A stretch of DNA of 64,000 nt from Tanypteryx hageni (Eukaryota > Arthropoda > Insecta > Odonata > Petaluridae). Shown piece after piece: positions 34,494 to 47,800 of the stretch. The stretch is from NCBI GenBank assembly GCA_028673005.1, contig CM054116.1, forward strand, positions 133,339,547 through 133,403,546, given 5' to 3'. Each line of letters begins with the position of its first letter. Position 1 is the first letter of the stretch. The notes beneath the pieces are model-generated. The model made no database searches. It was given only the letters and a program-made list of their open reading frames with translations, and was not told the origin of the DNA. A program made the translations under genes and the position numbers.

Positions 34494-35543
34494 CAGCGGC
34501 GAAATTCTGCCTAGGCATACTAGGCAGCTGCCTAGGGCCCCAACCTCGGCGGGGGCCCCGACCAGGGGCCGAAATGGTACACATTGAGGACACAGGACAG
34601 GGAAAATAATATGTCAATTTTTCCAAACGAAATAGAAAATAATTGGCCATAGTAAATTTTTTGACAAGTCAAGTGGCAACACTATGTTTGTGTTCTTTTT
34701 TTGTTTTGCATCGCACCTGACTTCATTCTATAACTTGTCACTACTTGTCAGTTCGTGTTGAAAGTGTGTGCTAGAAAGTTGTATCAATTTCAATTTTGCG
34801 GCTCAAAGGTTTTATCTCCCACGCGAATATGCTGAGGTTAGTTAAGGTTACGATACAAGTAATGTTGGAAATGGAAGCTAAAGAATGTGATATAATTTTC
34901 TAGAGTATAGTGTCTTAAGATTTTATAGAATAATCCCGTAAGATAGAACATTCCGGAAATGATTAGTGAATGGAAGTACAGGAACATTCTCGAAGGTTCT
35001 AGATATTTCGATATTGTATGAGGGAAAAGGGTTATCATCACTGGTGCTATACAAGTACATCCTGGAAAAAGGCTTTTTGGACATTTATCCAAACGTGGGA
35101 ATAGCGCCCCGGATGCAGTTGTGTACACCAGGGAAAAACTGTTCGGCAGAACGGTCGTTTTCAGCGCTAAAGACAGTAATGAATTATTTAAGATCTACCA
35201 CAGAAGAGAACAGGCTTAATTCACTCTCTGTGCTGTACATAGAGTCAGAAATAACGCAGTCTGTGGACTATAGTGAGGTCATCCGTTCCTTTGCAGAGAA
35301 GAAAGTTCATCGCGTGGCAATATAATCTTGTAATTATATGAAAATGTAAAAATTATAATTTGTAAAAAAGTATAGTTGGTACTTGTCTATTTCATTTCTA
35401 AGTCTGCTTGTCTATTTTATAAAGTCAAAGTACATTAAATAAATAAAAAATAAAAGTAAAGTTTGTTTTTTGCTAAATTACCAAAAAGGGGGACCCGACT
35501 CTGTTAACTGCCTAGGGAACTTGGGTCTCTATGTCCGGGCCTG
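34494..35543 (+). mobile_element. hAT element, internally deleted (copy 2)
   Basis: Counterpart of 5930-6980 with the same ends and flanks. The hAT C-terminal fragment lies at 34966-35325. Confidence 0.8.
34966..35325 (+). pseudogene. hAT transposase C-terminal fragment (copy 2)
   Basis: Same 119-codon remnant as at 6402-6761, with SAERSFSALKTVMNYLRST retained. Two amino-acid changes separate the copies. Confidence 0.72.
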
Positions 35544-35862
35544 CTTATAATATACCTAATCATGCTTATATTTCAAAGTCAAACATAAACCTTAATTATC
35601 CTTTTATATTCTTGGAGAGATCTGAACAAATCAATTGTAGCCTAGCCTCCCCATTCTTGTAATAGGTGATTTAAAAGTGTAATTATTTGTGTAATAACCT
35701 AGATGACATGGAACAAAAGAGCTTATTGAGTGAGCAGGGATTCTTAAATTTATAAGCGACAATAAATTAGGGCAATCAAACATATTATTAATTATTTTGT
35801 ATAAAAATTTAGGTCTGTGTGGTTAAATTGAGATGAGCTAGTATATCATTATAGTAAATATT

Positions 35863-36089
35863 GACCAGTGAAATTTCCATTTTAAATGGCAATCGATCTC
35901 AGAAATTTCTGCTGGACTCGTTCCACCATGTGGGAGTCTATTTCATAATATGGGCTCCAAATGACTGAACAATACTTTAGCAGTCTGCGGACAAGAGAAG
36001 TATACACAGCAGTGACAGCAAATAAATTAGTAAAATCAGTTGTATTCCTGCATATAAATCCAAGAGATTCCATTGCTGCATTTGAAATA
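35863..36089 (-). pseudogene. Jockey-type LINE ORF2, 3' fragment (copy 2)
   Basis: Counterpart of 7300-7526. It has the same post-RT motif and the same break at the Tigger left end. Confidence 0.72.
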
Positions 36090-38103
36090 CAGTAGAAGCC
36101 CTCATAACTGACCTTCGCTTAACCGAATCGCCGGATTAACACATTTTATGCCCCTAGGTCTGAAAACTGAAATCCACAGTTGAGTGTGACATTTTACATA
36201 AAAACGACTAGTTAAAAACAGTTTAAACCATTCCTTTCATTACGCATCAATCTCACGAGTTGTCCCTTGTGCTAAAACGATTCTTATTACATAGTAATCC
36301 AATCTAGTATGCATCTTCTGTCAGTTGTCCACAGAGTCTGCTGTGGTCTGCTGTCAGTTGTCCCACATACTAGTTCATTGTTATTTTAGCTATGATATTT
36401 AATCAATACTAAATTATATATATATATTCATATTTATTTATAGTATATGAGTGAGATAAGAAAGAGAGTGGTTGTTTCCATGAAAACTAAGCTTGATGCT
36501 CTGGAAAGAATTGATAGGGGTGAGTCAGTAAGACAAATTTCTGTGGAGTATGGTGTTGGAGAGACAACTGCAAAAGACTGGAAAAAATTGCATGAATCTA
36601 GAAGGATTTTGCAGTCAGATTGCATCACAACTGTCTTCCCATTCAGCATTAAGGAAACCAAAATTGGAAATTTTAGTAGATGCATTATGGCTTTGGTTCA
36701 TGCAAGAAAGACATCATGGAATTTCAATCAGTGGACCCATACCCAAGGAAAATTACCTAACCCTAAATAAAAAAATTGGTGGTGCGCAGAAATTTACTGC
36801 AAGTAATGGATGGCTTGGACATTGGAAAAAAACGTCACGGTATCTAGCTTATCGACCGAGATAAATTTGTTGGAGGACAACTCTACAATATAGACGAAAC
36901 GGGTCTAAATAACAAGATGTTACCAACAAAAACAAAGGCAAAAAAGGATGAGCCTGCAGCATCAGGATACAAAAAATCCAAAGAAAGACTCATGTAGCTG
37001 CCTGCAGCAATGCAGCTGGAACTCACAAATTGCCGCATTTATTGTTGGTAAATCAAAAAATCCCCGAGCTTTCAAAAGTATAAATCGTTTGTCTTTACCA
37101 GTTTACTACCGATCACAAAAATCAGGCTGAATTGATTCTGCATTATTCATGAGTTTGTATCTTCTGAAAAAAACACTTGAAAAAACTGAACTTACCTGGA
37201 AAGGCCATTGTCATTCTGGATAATGCTCCTTCACATCCAAATTGCAAGGAACTTAAAGATAGGGACATAAAGGTCATATTTCTACCAGCAGATGTAACAT
37301 CCTTAATTCAGCCTATGGATCAAGGGGTTTTAGAAACCTTAAAAAGAAGACACAGGCGAAAATTTTTGAGTTCAGTTTTGAAAGAAATAGAAGATAAAAA
37401 TATAGATCATCAAAGATGTTGATGTCTTTTGATGATAAAAATTCTGAACTGGAAGAAGGAAATGAATTAAGACTATTAATGGTTGCAAGGCAAATTGAGT
37501 TTTCTGAAGATTTACAGCAAGAAGACATAAAGCAATGGATCCAAGGTGACTATTTGTTGGAGAAAGAAATTTTGGAGGATGCAGAAATCATACAGGCCGT
37601 GATGGAAACAGAAGGATCAAAGTTTGAAGAGGAAGGAGAATTAAATACAGAGCCAAAAACACCTCATGCAGCAGCCAAAGATGCCCTAGATGTAGTTTTG
37701 CATTACATTGAACTAGAGTCTGATTCAACTGTTAACGAAGTGATGCTTATAAAAAAATGGAGGGACTATGCAGTTAAACAGCATGTTACTTCATCTAAAC
37801 AACTGAAAATTTTTTATTTTTCTTAAAATACAGACTGTGTATATGTACTTTTCTATTGGAAAATTTTTGATTTTTAAAATAAATGACTTACTTATAACAT
37901 AACATTTGTATCTGTATTGTCTTAATATATTTCATGTATGTTAAAATAAATGCGTCCTTCCTCCACATTTGCAAGGTAACTGAAAACGCCCTGCCCTCCG
38001 AGTTTACATAATTCCTACATGGGTGCAGCACTAAACAGACAATGGAAAGTTACACAGCCACTTTACCCGACATGGCCACTTTACCATGCCTTTCCCTAAT
38101 TAC
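36090..38103 (+). mobile_element. Tigger/pogo-type DNA transposon, decayed (copy 2)
   Basis: Counterpart of 7527-9630 with two additional deletions: 75 bases near 36846, just before the first DDE Asp region, and 15 bases near 37148. HTH (36447-36600), second Asp region (VILDNAPSHPN, 37177-37422) and acidic tail (37416-37826) remain in different frames. Confidence 0.85.
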
Positions 38104-39123
38104 TATTGGTCTTTACAAATGATTTAGTATCTGCTTCATGGACAGGAATCATGAAATTATCCTTCCAAACATCTGGAAATGGCCATTCTTAAGTGACTTA
38201 TTAAAAAATATAGCAAGAGTATAAGTTAAATAGTTAGAGCAGTGCTTCAGCAAGAGAGGAGGCCCAGCGCTCGTATTTACATCAAGCATACTAAAGGCAT
38301 TAAGAACACTTATTTGAAGAACACCACAAGAGTGTAGATCAACTGTACGAGAATACCGGTATTGTGGTATTATGTTACTCGGAGTAGGATATACACTGGA
38401 ATGATGTTCATCAAAGAGATTAGCAGATTCCTGAAATGAACATAATTCCACAATCTACTTATATTTAGATGGAAAGTAATCTTGAACAGAACTAATATAA
38501 GAGAGATAACAGACTTTTGACAATGACTTTCATTTAGCATGAAGAGATGCAAAAGAATTGCAATCTACACCAGATCTATTTATTTTAAGCTTCTTTTGAG
38601 TTATTTTCTTGTCATATATTAATGAAATTATTTCTTTACTAAACCAGTTGGGAAAGTGGGATGATCCACTCTTGTGTAAAATTTCAGGAACATACAGATT
38701 ATTGGTGTTATTTACAATATCATAAAAATAACAAACAGCATCATCTAATTGTAATTCAGTCAATATAAACCAATCTATAGAGATAAAGTAATCTATCATT
38801 GCAGAATAGTTTCCTTTCCTAAAGTTGAAAGTTTCAAAATTAATATCTACATGTGGGGATACACCTACATGAAGTTCACACATAAGGGGAGGATGACAGG
38901 CATTACAAGGCAAAAGTCACATCAACATCATACACACTGTTCAATGAGCACTTTGTAATATCTGTTAAACACAAATCCAGAATCTCGCCATATTGTTTGG
39001 TAACTAAGTTTTTTGTACAAAATTCGGATATTGGCAGTGAGGTAAACTTCAGGAAAGAAGGTTAACCAATTAATATAAGACAAATTGAATCGGCAAACAT
39101 AAGTGAATGGGCGTCTGAACACA
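38104..39123 (-). pseudogene. Jockey-type LINE ORF2, 5' and middle fragment (copy 2)
   Basis: Counterpart of 9631-10650. The frames 38149-38451, 38530-38913 and 38928-39122 carry the same remnants. Confidence 0.72.
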
Positions 39124-40694
39124 AATATGCAAGACGCATTATTCTACACGACATTTTTGGTATATGCTTTGGTCAGATTTGGGAGGAATGTAAACACATC
39201 ATTAATTAGTTTAAGAGACAGACAGACACACAGACAAACGACTTTATTAGGGCGAAATTGAGACTATGCTGTCCCTTCTTACATTTAACCCTTTTGTCAT
39301 ATAAGTAATTAAAATATTTACAAAATAAGCGAAATTAATTACATACAGATTTCAACAAAATACATATTAATTACGAGTTAATATATTTGTTAGTAGATAA
39401 CAGAGCATTACCAAAGAATGCTAGTTTTGTGGGTCATAAAAATCTGTGTATCAGTTATGTTTTAACACAGAAGAAAATCCCACTGCGGAACACGCCGCTG
39501 AAATACGCATGTCCTTTAATTTAGTCCGCAAACCGCGGACATTCTGGTAGTATGCGGTAATGTTAGTTACGAATTTTTTAAATGTTTGTCTATCACTATT
39601 TTGGGAACAAAGGAGTAATCTCCGCTCCTCATAACATTTTTATGATGATAACAGTTTATTGATTTTAGTAGGATTGTCGATGTAATTATTTAATTTTGAG
39701 GCATGATCTATTCCAGCCGATATTTTAAGCATGTAAACAATTTAAAAAATCGTTTCACTGTATATATGAAAATAGTTTTTAACTTGAACGAGAATTTCTA
39801 AATTTACTAAAAGTTCCTTTAAAAATGAAACCAAAAGGAATTTATGATTTTATAAATAAATTTAAAGTTATTTTGATTTATACAATATCAACAAAATAAA
39901 CATTAAAGAAAGACTCTAGAGTAAAAAATTCTAGATATCGTACAAGGAGACGCTACGGACTGTAACTCACAGATTCGGTTCATCTTCTACCAGTGGAGAG
40001 TGTTGTTCAATATCTATAAGAATACCTTTTCGGAATTTCGAGCCAATGGCTTTAAGTTTAAGAGGAATAATTAATTGAAAAGTGCAAAAAAATGGACGGA
40101 TTTTCTGAAATGCTTGTAACTTCGCTATCCCCGGAGTCTCTGTGCTAGAGATAACGCTTAACATAAGTCTCGCGTCCTGTTCTTTTGGCATTCGAGACTC
40201 CCGCTTGCCGAATTTTTTTCTCCTGCAAAATGTCCTCTTTCCTACAGGTTTTTACAACTTAATCTTCAGAAAGTAATTGTACACGGCTAATTTTTTTACG
40301 CGAGGGAATTACTTTTAATTAATTAATAATTATCGCTTAATTATATCTGGTAATTAAGATTAAGCATATTATTTTTGTAAGCCATTAGCAGCATTGTCAT
40401 TTAAAAACAATAAAAAAATTGTCGGAGTAATTTCAACTTAAAAAGAATAATATTACCTTTATGAATCACTGCGTCACTCATTAAGGAAACTCCTCCCGTA
40501 GTGGAGTGTGTTTAACAATAAGGCAATAACACATCAAACAGTCACTTGATTTAAACTCTCATACGAGACCGTTTCATTGTGTCAAATACTGGAAAAATCT
40601 TCGGTACTTGTCCTGTGAGATAATTCCGTTCCTTCCTTCATAATTCGCACATTATACAGAGGAACCGAAAAGCTGTCACACATTCGGTGGAAAC
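39124..40694. other. No recognisable gene (copy 2 of 10651-12220)
   Basis: Nearly identical to the copy 1 stretch. A 74-codon minus-strand frame at 39967-40191 is opened by small changes relative to copy 1 and has no family motif. Confidence 0.6.
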
Positions 40695-40839
40695 CTTTTT
40701 CTACTTGGGCCGAGCTCCCAAGGATAGATTTCGTTGCGAAAATTGAAGTCCCGGGTTTGATTCCGGGGACTATCCTTCCAATTTGATTTACATGGGAAAT
40801 CTGAAACCCACCGAGCAGGGCAATTTTCTCTTGCACATT
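40695..40839 (+). repeat. tRNA-like folded repeat (copy 2, site A)
   Basis: Counterpart of 12221-12365. The stem GGATAG(A/T) and T-arm-like CCCGG..CCGGG are kept. The 3' base of the acceptor-like GGATAGT is changed to A here, which weakens that stem by one pair. Confidence 0.5.
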
Positions 40840-41810
40840 AAAATATCTTAGAATTGTAACATCGGAGCGGGATTTGTACCGTTCTCTGAGAGAAGGAATG
40901 GAAATTCTAATTTTTATCATAGAACGCTGCTTATCTATCGTATTTCTTCGAATTTCGCGTAAATACTGCCGTTTTTATCACTCATTACGAGAGTGTAGCC
41001 ATATGAACAACTATTGATGGACTCGGATTCGGTATAGTCTAATAAATACAGGTATTGTTTCTGTCGAACGAAAATATGCGTGTTCAATTTAATAACCCGT
41101 TCGAATGTATTTGTCATATTTTATAACGCTCAATTATGAAATTTGAGAACACAAGGAGCAACATGTCTGCGGTGATTTTAAAGCTATTAGAGCCAATATA
41201 AGTAGGTATTAAATAAATGATTAAATGGAAAGCTCGCATCGTTAGTTCTGTTTGGGTCGTCTTATTATTATGTTATGCAGAGGCATCCTTTTCCTTTCTG
41301 TTTGTTGTTGCCAACGAAAACAATCTTCGTGACAAATGAAGTAAACAAGATCTAATTGTAAGTAATAAGTTTTATTTTCTATATCGCGCATACTGAACAT
41401 ATTAATTGAAAGGAAATGGATTATTCAGGACGAAGAAGTGAACTAAAATACGTGTAGTTTCGTTACGTTTACCTACACTCAGCTTTTGTAAGTCAAAAGA
41501 CATAAATAATTTACGACGAAGGAATGAGCGTGAGTGTAAAGATTAACGTACTTCATCTCAAGTGAGGTATGTATGAGTTAAATAATAATTTAATTTTCAA
41601 TTGTTCTATCGCAAATTCTTTTTTTTTGCATCGCTTCTGATATGTCCTTTAGCAGTGCTTAGAATTTAAATTTATCTTGTTTTCTAAATTGATTGTATCA
41701 AACAATGGAGGCTTATTGCTTGTGTCGTCTCTGTTGGCCGTTACCGTGGAAACCACCCGATTCAGAACTAGTTCATTCTTGTTGAAATACTAAAGAAGAC
41801 CGTACGGAAA

Positions 41811-44800
41811 ATGAGCGGGAGAGGTAATTAACTTGTTTTTCACCAATATTATTGAAAATCTAGCATATTTCAGAACTCGAAACGTAGCCTAGCTCAGTTG
41901 ATTGGTGGAATTTTAATTAAATGCATGGTTACTTCTCATTGCAATTAACGATCGCTATTCTAGCCCTAATTTCATCGGTACATTTTGATCCTCTCGTTAT
42001 CATGCTAGCAAGGTGCTTTACTTTACGATTTGAAACTGGTTCCGATGGATTTTTAACTTACGTTCAAGTTTTTCCCTTCTCGATATCCAAATCAACTTGG
42101 ATTTTTTCTTATTCGTTTCCTAGGATCATTTTGCTTATTTGACCTTAGCTGTGTCCGTCCGTCATTCGAAGCATTCGTCCTCGCTACAAAGACTAACTAT
42201 TAATGCTTACACAACCAGTAAATTACTCATATAGTCCTATCTCCTACAACATCTTTCTTAGCTTGAAACCATCAAAGTAGGTTTACGGGTTAATACAAAC
42301 TATAGTTTTAAGAAATTCTTTTCTTTTTGATAATCTTTGAATAGTTCAAAATGTAAAAGAAAGAGCAAAGCCGTCGACATACGTTAAATCCGAAATTCTT
42401 TTCTCATTTGTGTCGGCAGATTCTTATGATGACTTTGCCAACAATGTCGCCCTAGGGCTAACAATTTTTTTATCCTGCCTGCTCCTGGCGTGCTGGATAT
42501 GGGGGCTCATTAGGCGGTACTGCGTCGGGCGGCGAAGAAGATGGTCTGTTGAAGACGGCGTGCCCGACGTGGTGCATGATACCGCCAATTTGCCTGTAAG
42601 TATAATACGCGTATACTTGCGATTACATTCTTCTTCTTCTCTTATCGTATAAACCCTTCTAGTGGGTTATTTTATGTTGTTATTAACAAAAATGTTTCTG
42701 CTCTGATCCGCCTTCGGATCCCAAAGTATCATTTATGTATTTATTTATATATATTGAGAAACTTCGTCAACTTCACTTCATATCTACATAATTACGTCAA
42801 CTCATCTTGTTGTTTTCTTTTTCAGAATGAAGAGACTCCACGAGGAATTCTCAAAAGAGCTCAGGACCAGCAGCACGTGAGTGTTAATCACGATGTTCTG
42901 ATTTTTCTGCATATACGTATTTACTCTGATGCATGAGTGGTGATGGTGCCAGTCATAGATGAAAATCTTTTTTTCTTTCCAAGTATTTAATGTATTAAAT
43001 TATAGCTCACATCCCAAAACTTGTTAAGATTGATAAGATTGTTAGCATGTCAGCTGATACTACCAATAGGTACTAACATTGGTAGGGATTGCAATCCCGG
43101 AGGGATATTCTAATCCCGGGGTTACGAGATTGTGATTTTTTCAATCCCGGGATCGAGGAAAAGTGGTGGGAAATGAAAAACATACGATATTTTTAAACAA
43201 CAATTTTGTATCATACGCAGACATGAAATCATCATATGCAGTTATTGAAGTAATGTCAAGTTTACACAAAATTTAAGTAACGTCAATGAAAATAACTTTT
43301 TATCAGCAGGAAAAAATAAATTCAAACACGTATCTTTGGAGAAAATGTAAAGGAAATTTTAATAACTAAAGTAGCAATTGTTGCAGTATCTTAAATTAAA
43401 CGGTACTATTAGATTAAGGTTCTCCTCACTTAAAAGCTATTCACAAATTTCTGAAATATGCCCTTAAAAAACAAAGTGCATCTAATGTCGGGTCACTCAT
43501 TCTTGATCTGTATTTATTGCACAGCATTCCTGCTGATGAAAAAGCCCTTTCTGATTTTACACTAGTAGGATGAATAGCTAGCAACTGCTGGTAAAGAAAC
43601 TGCAGCTTTTCTCATTTACGTCCACTTTCACGGAAATCCTTTAGCTCTGGTGCTATTGATAATGCTAGATCATTTGAATGATAGCATGAGGAATATTTCT
43701 GGTGAGTAACTAAACATTGGGCAATGACGGAATCGAGTTCTTTCTATAACTTCTCTGAATATGATGCACCAGTCTCTAAACGTTCATATGCTGCCGTTCG
43801 CTTAGTGTGTAAGTCATCATTTATAAATCGGCTTCTTGATGCTAATGAAACTTGGTCTTCTTTCTTGTGCAGTGGTTCACATGTTTTACTAATATTACAA
43901 TAACATGTACTCAGGTTTTCTGTAACAAACATTTTTATGTTCGCTAGTGATGGCACAGAAAATATATTATCACGAGCCTGTGACCCGTACTGAAGATACC
44001 TCAATACCCCTGATAACTTAGTTCGTCTCTTCATTATTTGATTTTTCAAGGCATTTTTTATTTTCATAATATGTCCTAACTCTGTATTCACATCATTCAG
44101 TTCCTTCATCATGAATTCCAACGCTGTCTCACGCGTCAAAAGATTTGCATCTCTTCTGCAAAGAGCTTCCATAGTAATTTTCACTGGCTGCAGTGTTGCG
44201 AAAATAGAAGAAGCAAGTTAATGTTCACTCTCACTAAATGATATATCGGAATTCATATCAATTCATAATGCAGGTTTTAAGGAATATAAAACGTTCGATC
44301 ATTTCAGCTAAACTGTTCCAGCGAGTTCTTATATCCATAACAAGTGATTTTTCCTCACCCTATTGTTCGATTACATATTTCTGAAGGAATCTCTCGTTTT
44401 TTGCGAGTGATTTTCTGAAGAGAAGAACAGTTTTCCTTATTTTTTGAATCAATAACTCAATGTTTGTTTCTGATAGTTTGTACGCACCTCCGCCTTCAAA
44501 CGAATCATCTTCGTCTGTTTCATCACCCGAGGACAAGGATTCATCACTTGATTCATATCCGTCCGATTCCGCTGATTCCATTTCTTCTTGATAATATTCA
44601 TTCATCTTTAGGTTTGCCACACCCCAAAGGATATTTTTCCTTTTTTTTCGTTGTCCTTATTTTCCAAGAATGATGACATATTATAAACTCAGATAAAAAG
44701 CAGTATTACTCAGTGAATTCTAACGACTTATATATTTTATTATACATCAAATACAATTTAATTGTTAGTGCCACCTGATAGCAAAAATGTCAATCCCGAA

Positions 44801-47800
44801 ATCCCGGGATTTGCGTCTACATAATCCCGAGATTTCGGGATAGAAATTTTGGACAGGATCCCGGGACTGCAATCCCTAAACATTGGAGGTGCAAAAAGTA
44901 CAGGTTCTAAGAATCTTTTCCGGAAATTATCGGACAAGTGTAGTAGAACATTTGTGGGGATCGGTTGAACGGAACACTTTTACATTTAAACGGTATGTGG
45001 AAGTTGGTATTGTGAAAATATTCTGATTTGTTCATATCGACAGGGTACGAGTGGAGGCACTGAAATCATTTTGTGATTTTAACCACAAATTTTGTCGCAC
45101 AAGATTTCTGAGACTGATGCCTACTCTTGAAAGAATAAATACTAATAATGGTTCAACAGCTTATTTATTATCAGTTGAAAATGCAGACGTTATTCTTCCG
45201 AAATTTGCCGAAGATCCTAAGTCAGAACTTTGGTTCTAGTTCTTACACAATGTTGGTTCCATTTCCAAAATGGAGGGGAATCCGCGTGTGAATTTTTGCG
45301 CATGTATAAGAATTTGTAAGAGAAAGAAATCTAAGTAATTTCCGCCCAAAGTGAAAGAATTGGAGAGGAAAAGTGCTAACGATGGTACAGCCTTCCCTCG
45401 TTTGACGAACTTAATTCGTTCTACGAAAACTGTTCGTCAGGCGAAAACTCGTAAAACAAAGATTATTTTCCCATTACATCCTATGTAAAAATTTTAATTG
45501 GTTCCGAAGGCCAAAATAAAAAACTATCCCACAGTTCACTTATAAACAACACCGAATGTTGGCAAATTGAGAAAAAACATCATTAATGTATTTAAATGAC
45601 ATTCTTAGTCATATGATGTCTTACTCTAAATATTAGCGGTATTATGCAATGATATCTAAGCCTATGTTAGCCTAAGATAGGTTAAATTCTTCGACCGCTC
45701 GCCTTTCTCCAATCTTTGAATAATATGCATTTACTTCCAGGGCTACACATAAAGCCCTTCTCTCTTTTTCACTTTACCACTTTCAATAACTGAAAGGCCG
45801 GCACGGCCATGATTCACAAAAATATATCTTGATTTAAAAGATAAAAATGCACACCACTCAGCGAACCGTATTTCACAAAGAACGGCAACGCGCGTACTGA
45901 GACTGAGATGATAATTCTAATTCGGAACAGCGCATTTATTCGATATTTGAGAAAAAGGACGAACTCTTATAAGCGAAAATTTGTCGTTCGCAAATCGAAT
46001 AAAAATAGGCATGAAATTGCTCAGTTCGTGTAAGCAAGAACTCGTAAAACGGTAGTTCGTAAAACAAGGGAAGGCTGCATTCATTGCATCCATCCATCAA
46101 GATGATCTAATCCAATTAAGTAAAGGACGCAAATTGGATGCACTCGAACAGCTAGAGATAATTATTTGTAAACACTCGCCCCTCTTAAATGAATATCCTT
46201 TCCACAATCATTCTACTCTATTTAGCTTACCGAATATTTTTTAATGCTTTGTATCAATAAAGGTGAAATACTCCTTTAGCCAAACAATTAGAGGGCTACA
46301 ACACCCAATGCATTTCGCCCAAAAGATGGGCATCGTCAGGGGTAAACCTGTTTCAACAGTGACTGGGAGCCAACTGCCTGGTTTGATACGGAAAGTATTA
46401 AGAAGACTACCGAGAAACAAGTGAAACGCGTAAAGATTTTTCGGCGTGTGTGTCGTTTAAATCTGCCTTTTTGTATAGGGTCCTGTTGAAATCTGTGTCC
46501 GTGTTCATAAGTGTATCGCGGTTTTTGTAAATGTGAAGGTTTTCTAACGAGTTTAGTGAGTTATTGGCTGAAGTTATCAATGTTAAATCGTTTACGTGTA
46601 TACTATGACCTGTTTCAAAGATGTGGTTGGCAACGCTTGATTTTTCAAAACGAGCATATGTTTGGGTTTGAAATTTTTAACTTGTAGCTTAATTTATTAT
46701 CAATGATGGTTTTACATCCTTTAATGATGTCTTTAGTTTTTTGAATCATGGAAATTAATGGGTTCTTCTTGAGTTTAATGTAAGGTCCATAATTCAACAT
46801 AATTTGGACGTTGTCAAAGTATTGTGTCTTATCCATGATCACTATTTTATGGCCCTTGTCAGCCTTAATGTAAAAACAATCTTTATCTCTTAGTTAATTC
46901 ATGGTTTTGGAATAGTTTTTAGTATGAGACTTATTTAATTTGTTCAAGTTGTGTTGGATTTGTATTGAACAAGCTTGTCGGATATAATTTTTGGAGGTTT
47001 CATCGAAAAATTCAATGGATTTTTCAATGTTTGTGATTAAATCATCTATAGGTTGTTTCCTTGGTGGGAAAGCAAATTTCAAACCCCTATCTAAAAGAGA
47101 CAATTCATCCTGAGAAAAAGGTAGATTGGACAAGTTTTCAGTGAAATCAGATGTATGTGAAGTAATACTGGGTTGATTTGTTTTTTTGTGTATGTTGTCA
47201 ATAGTTTTATCCCCTTGTTTCTTAAGAAACTTTAATTTTTTATCTAAAGTTATGGATTTAATATGAAACTTATGAGTGTTGGTCTCGTGCATTTTATGTT
47301 CAAAATTGTTCCATAATTCAAATTCAACAGGATGTAAATTTTTTGTAATTTTTAAGTGTAGTTCATAGGCCGAAATTTCTAGAGAGCTCCTTTTAGCATA
47401 TAGGTTCCTAATTTCTAATTGAAACCATTTGTTGATGGCTATTTGTTTTACTGTGGATGTGATATGATCTTTTCTGTTTTGAAAAAATGTTCATAAAGTT
47501 GGGTATAACTTTGTGTTATCAAATTTTGTTATTTTGTTAACAAATTGCTGCTAAACTTGGATACGATAATAATTTAATTAATAAATTAGTGAGAAAACAT
47601 AACTTTAATAAAACCTTGTCCAATGCCACTTCCCTCAAATTAGACAACAAAAAAGAGGACAAATATGTAAAATTGCCTTATTTTCCACCATTAAACAGAG
47701 GCTTGAACAAAATTTTTAAACATAAGAATTATTCCATAACATATACAAATCCTTATAATTTGAAAAATTTACTGGGCAGTACATAAGACAGAACAGAATC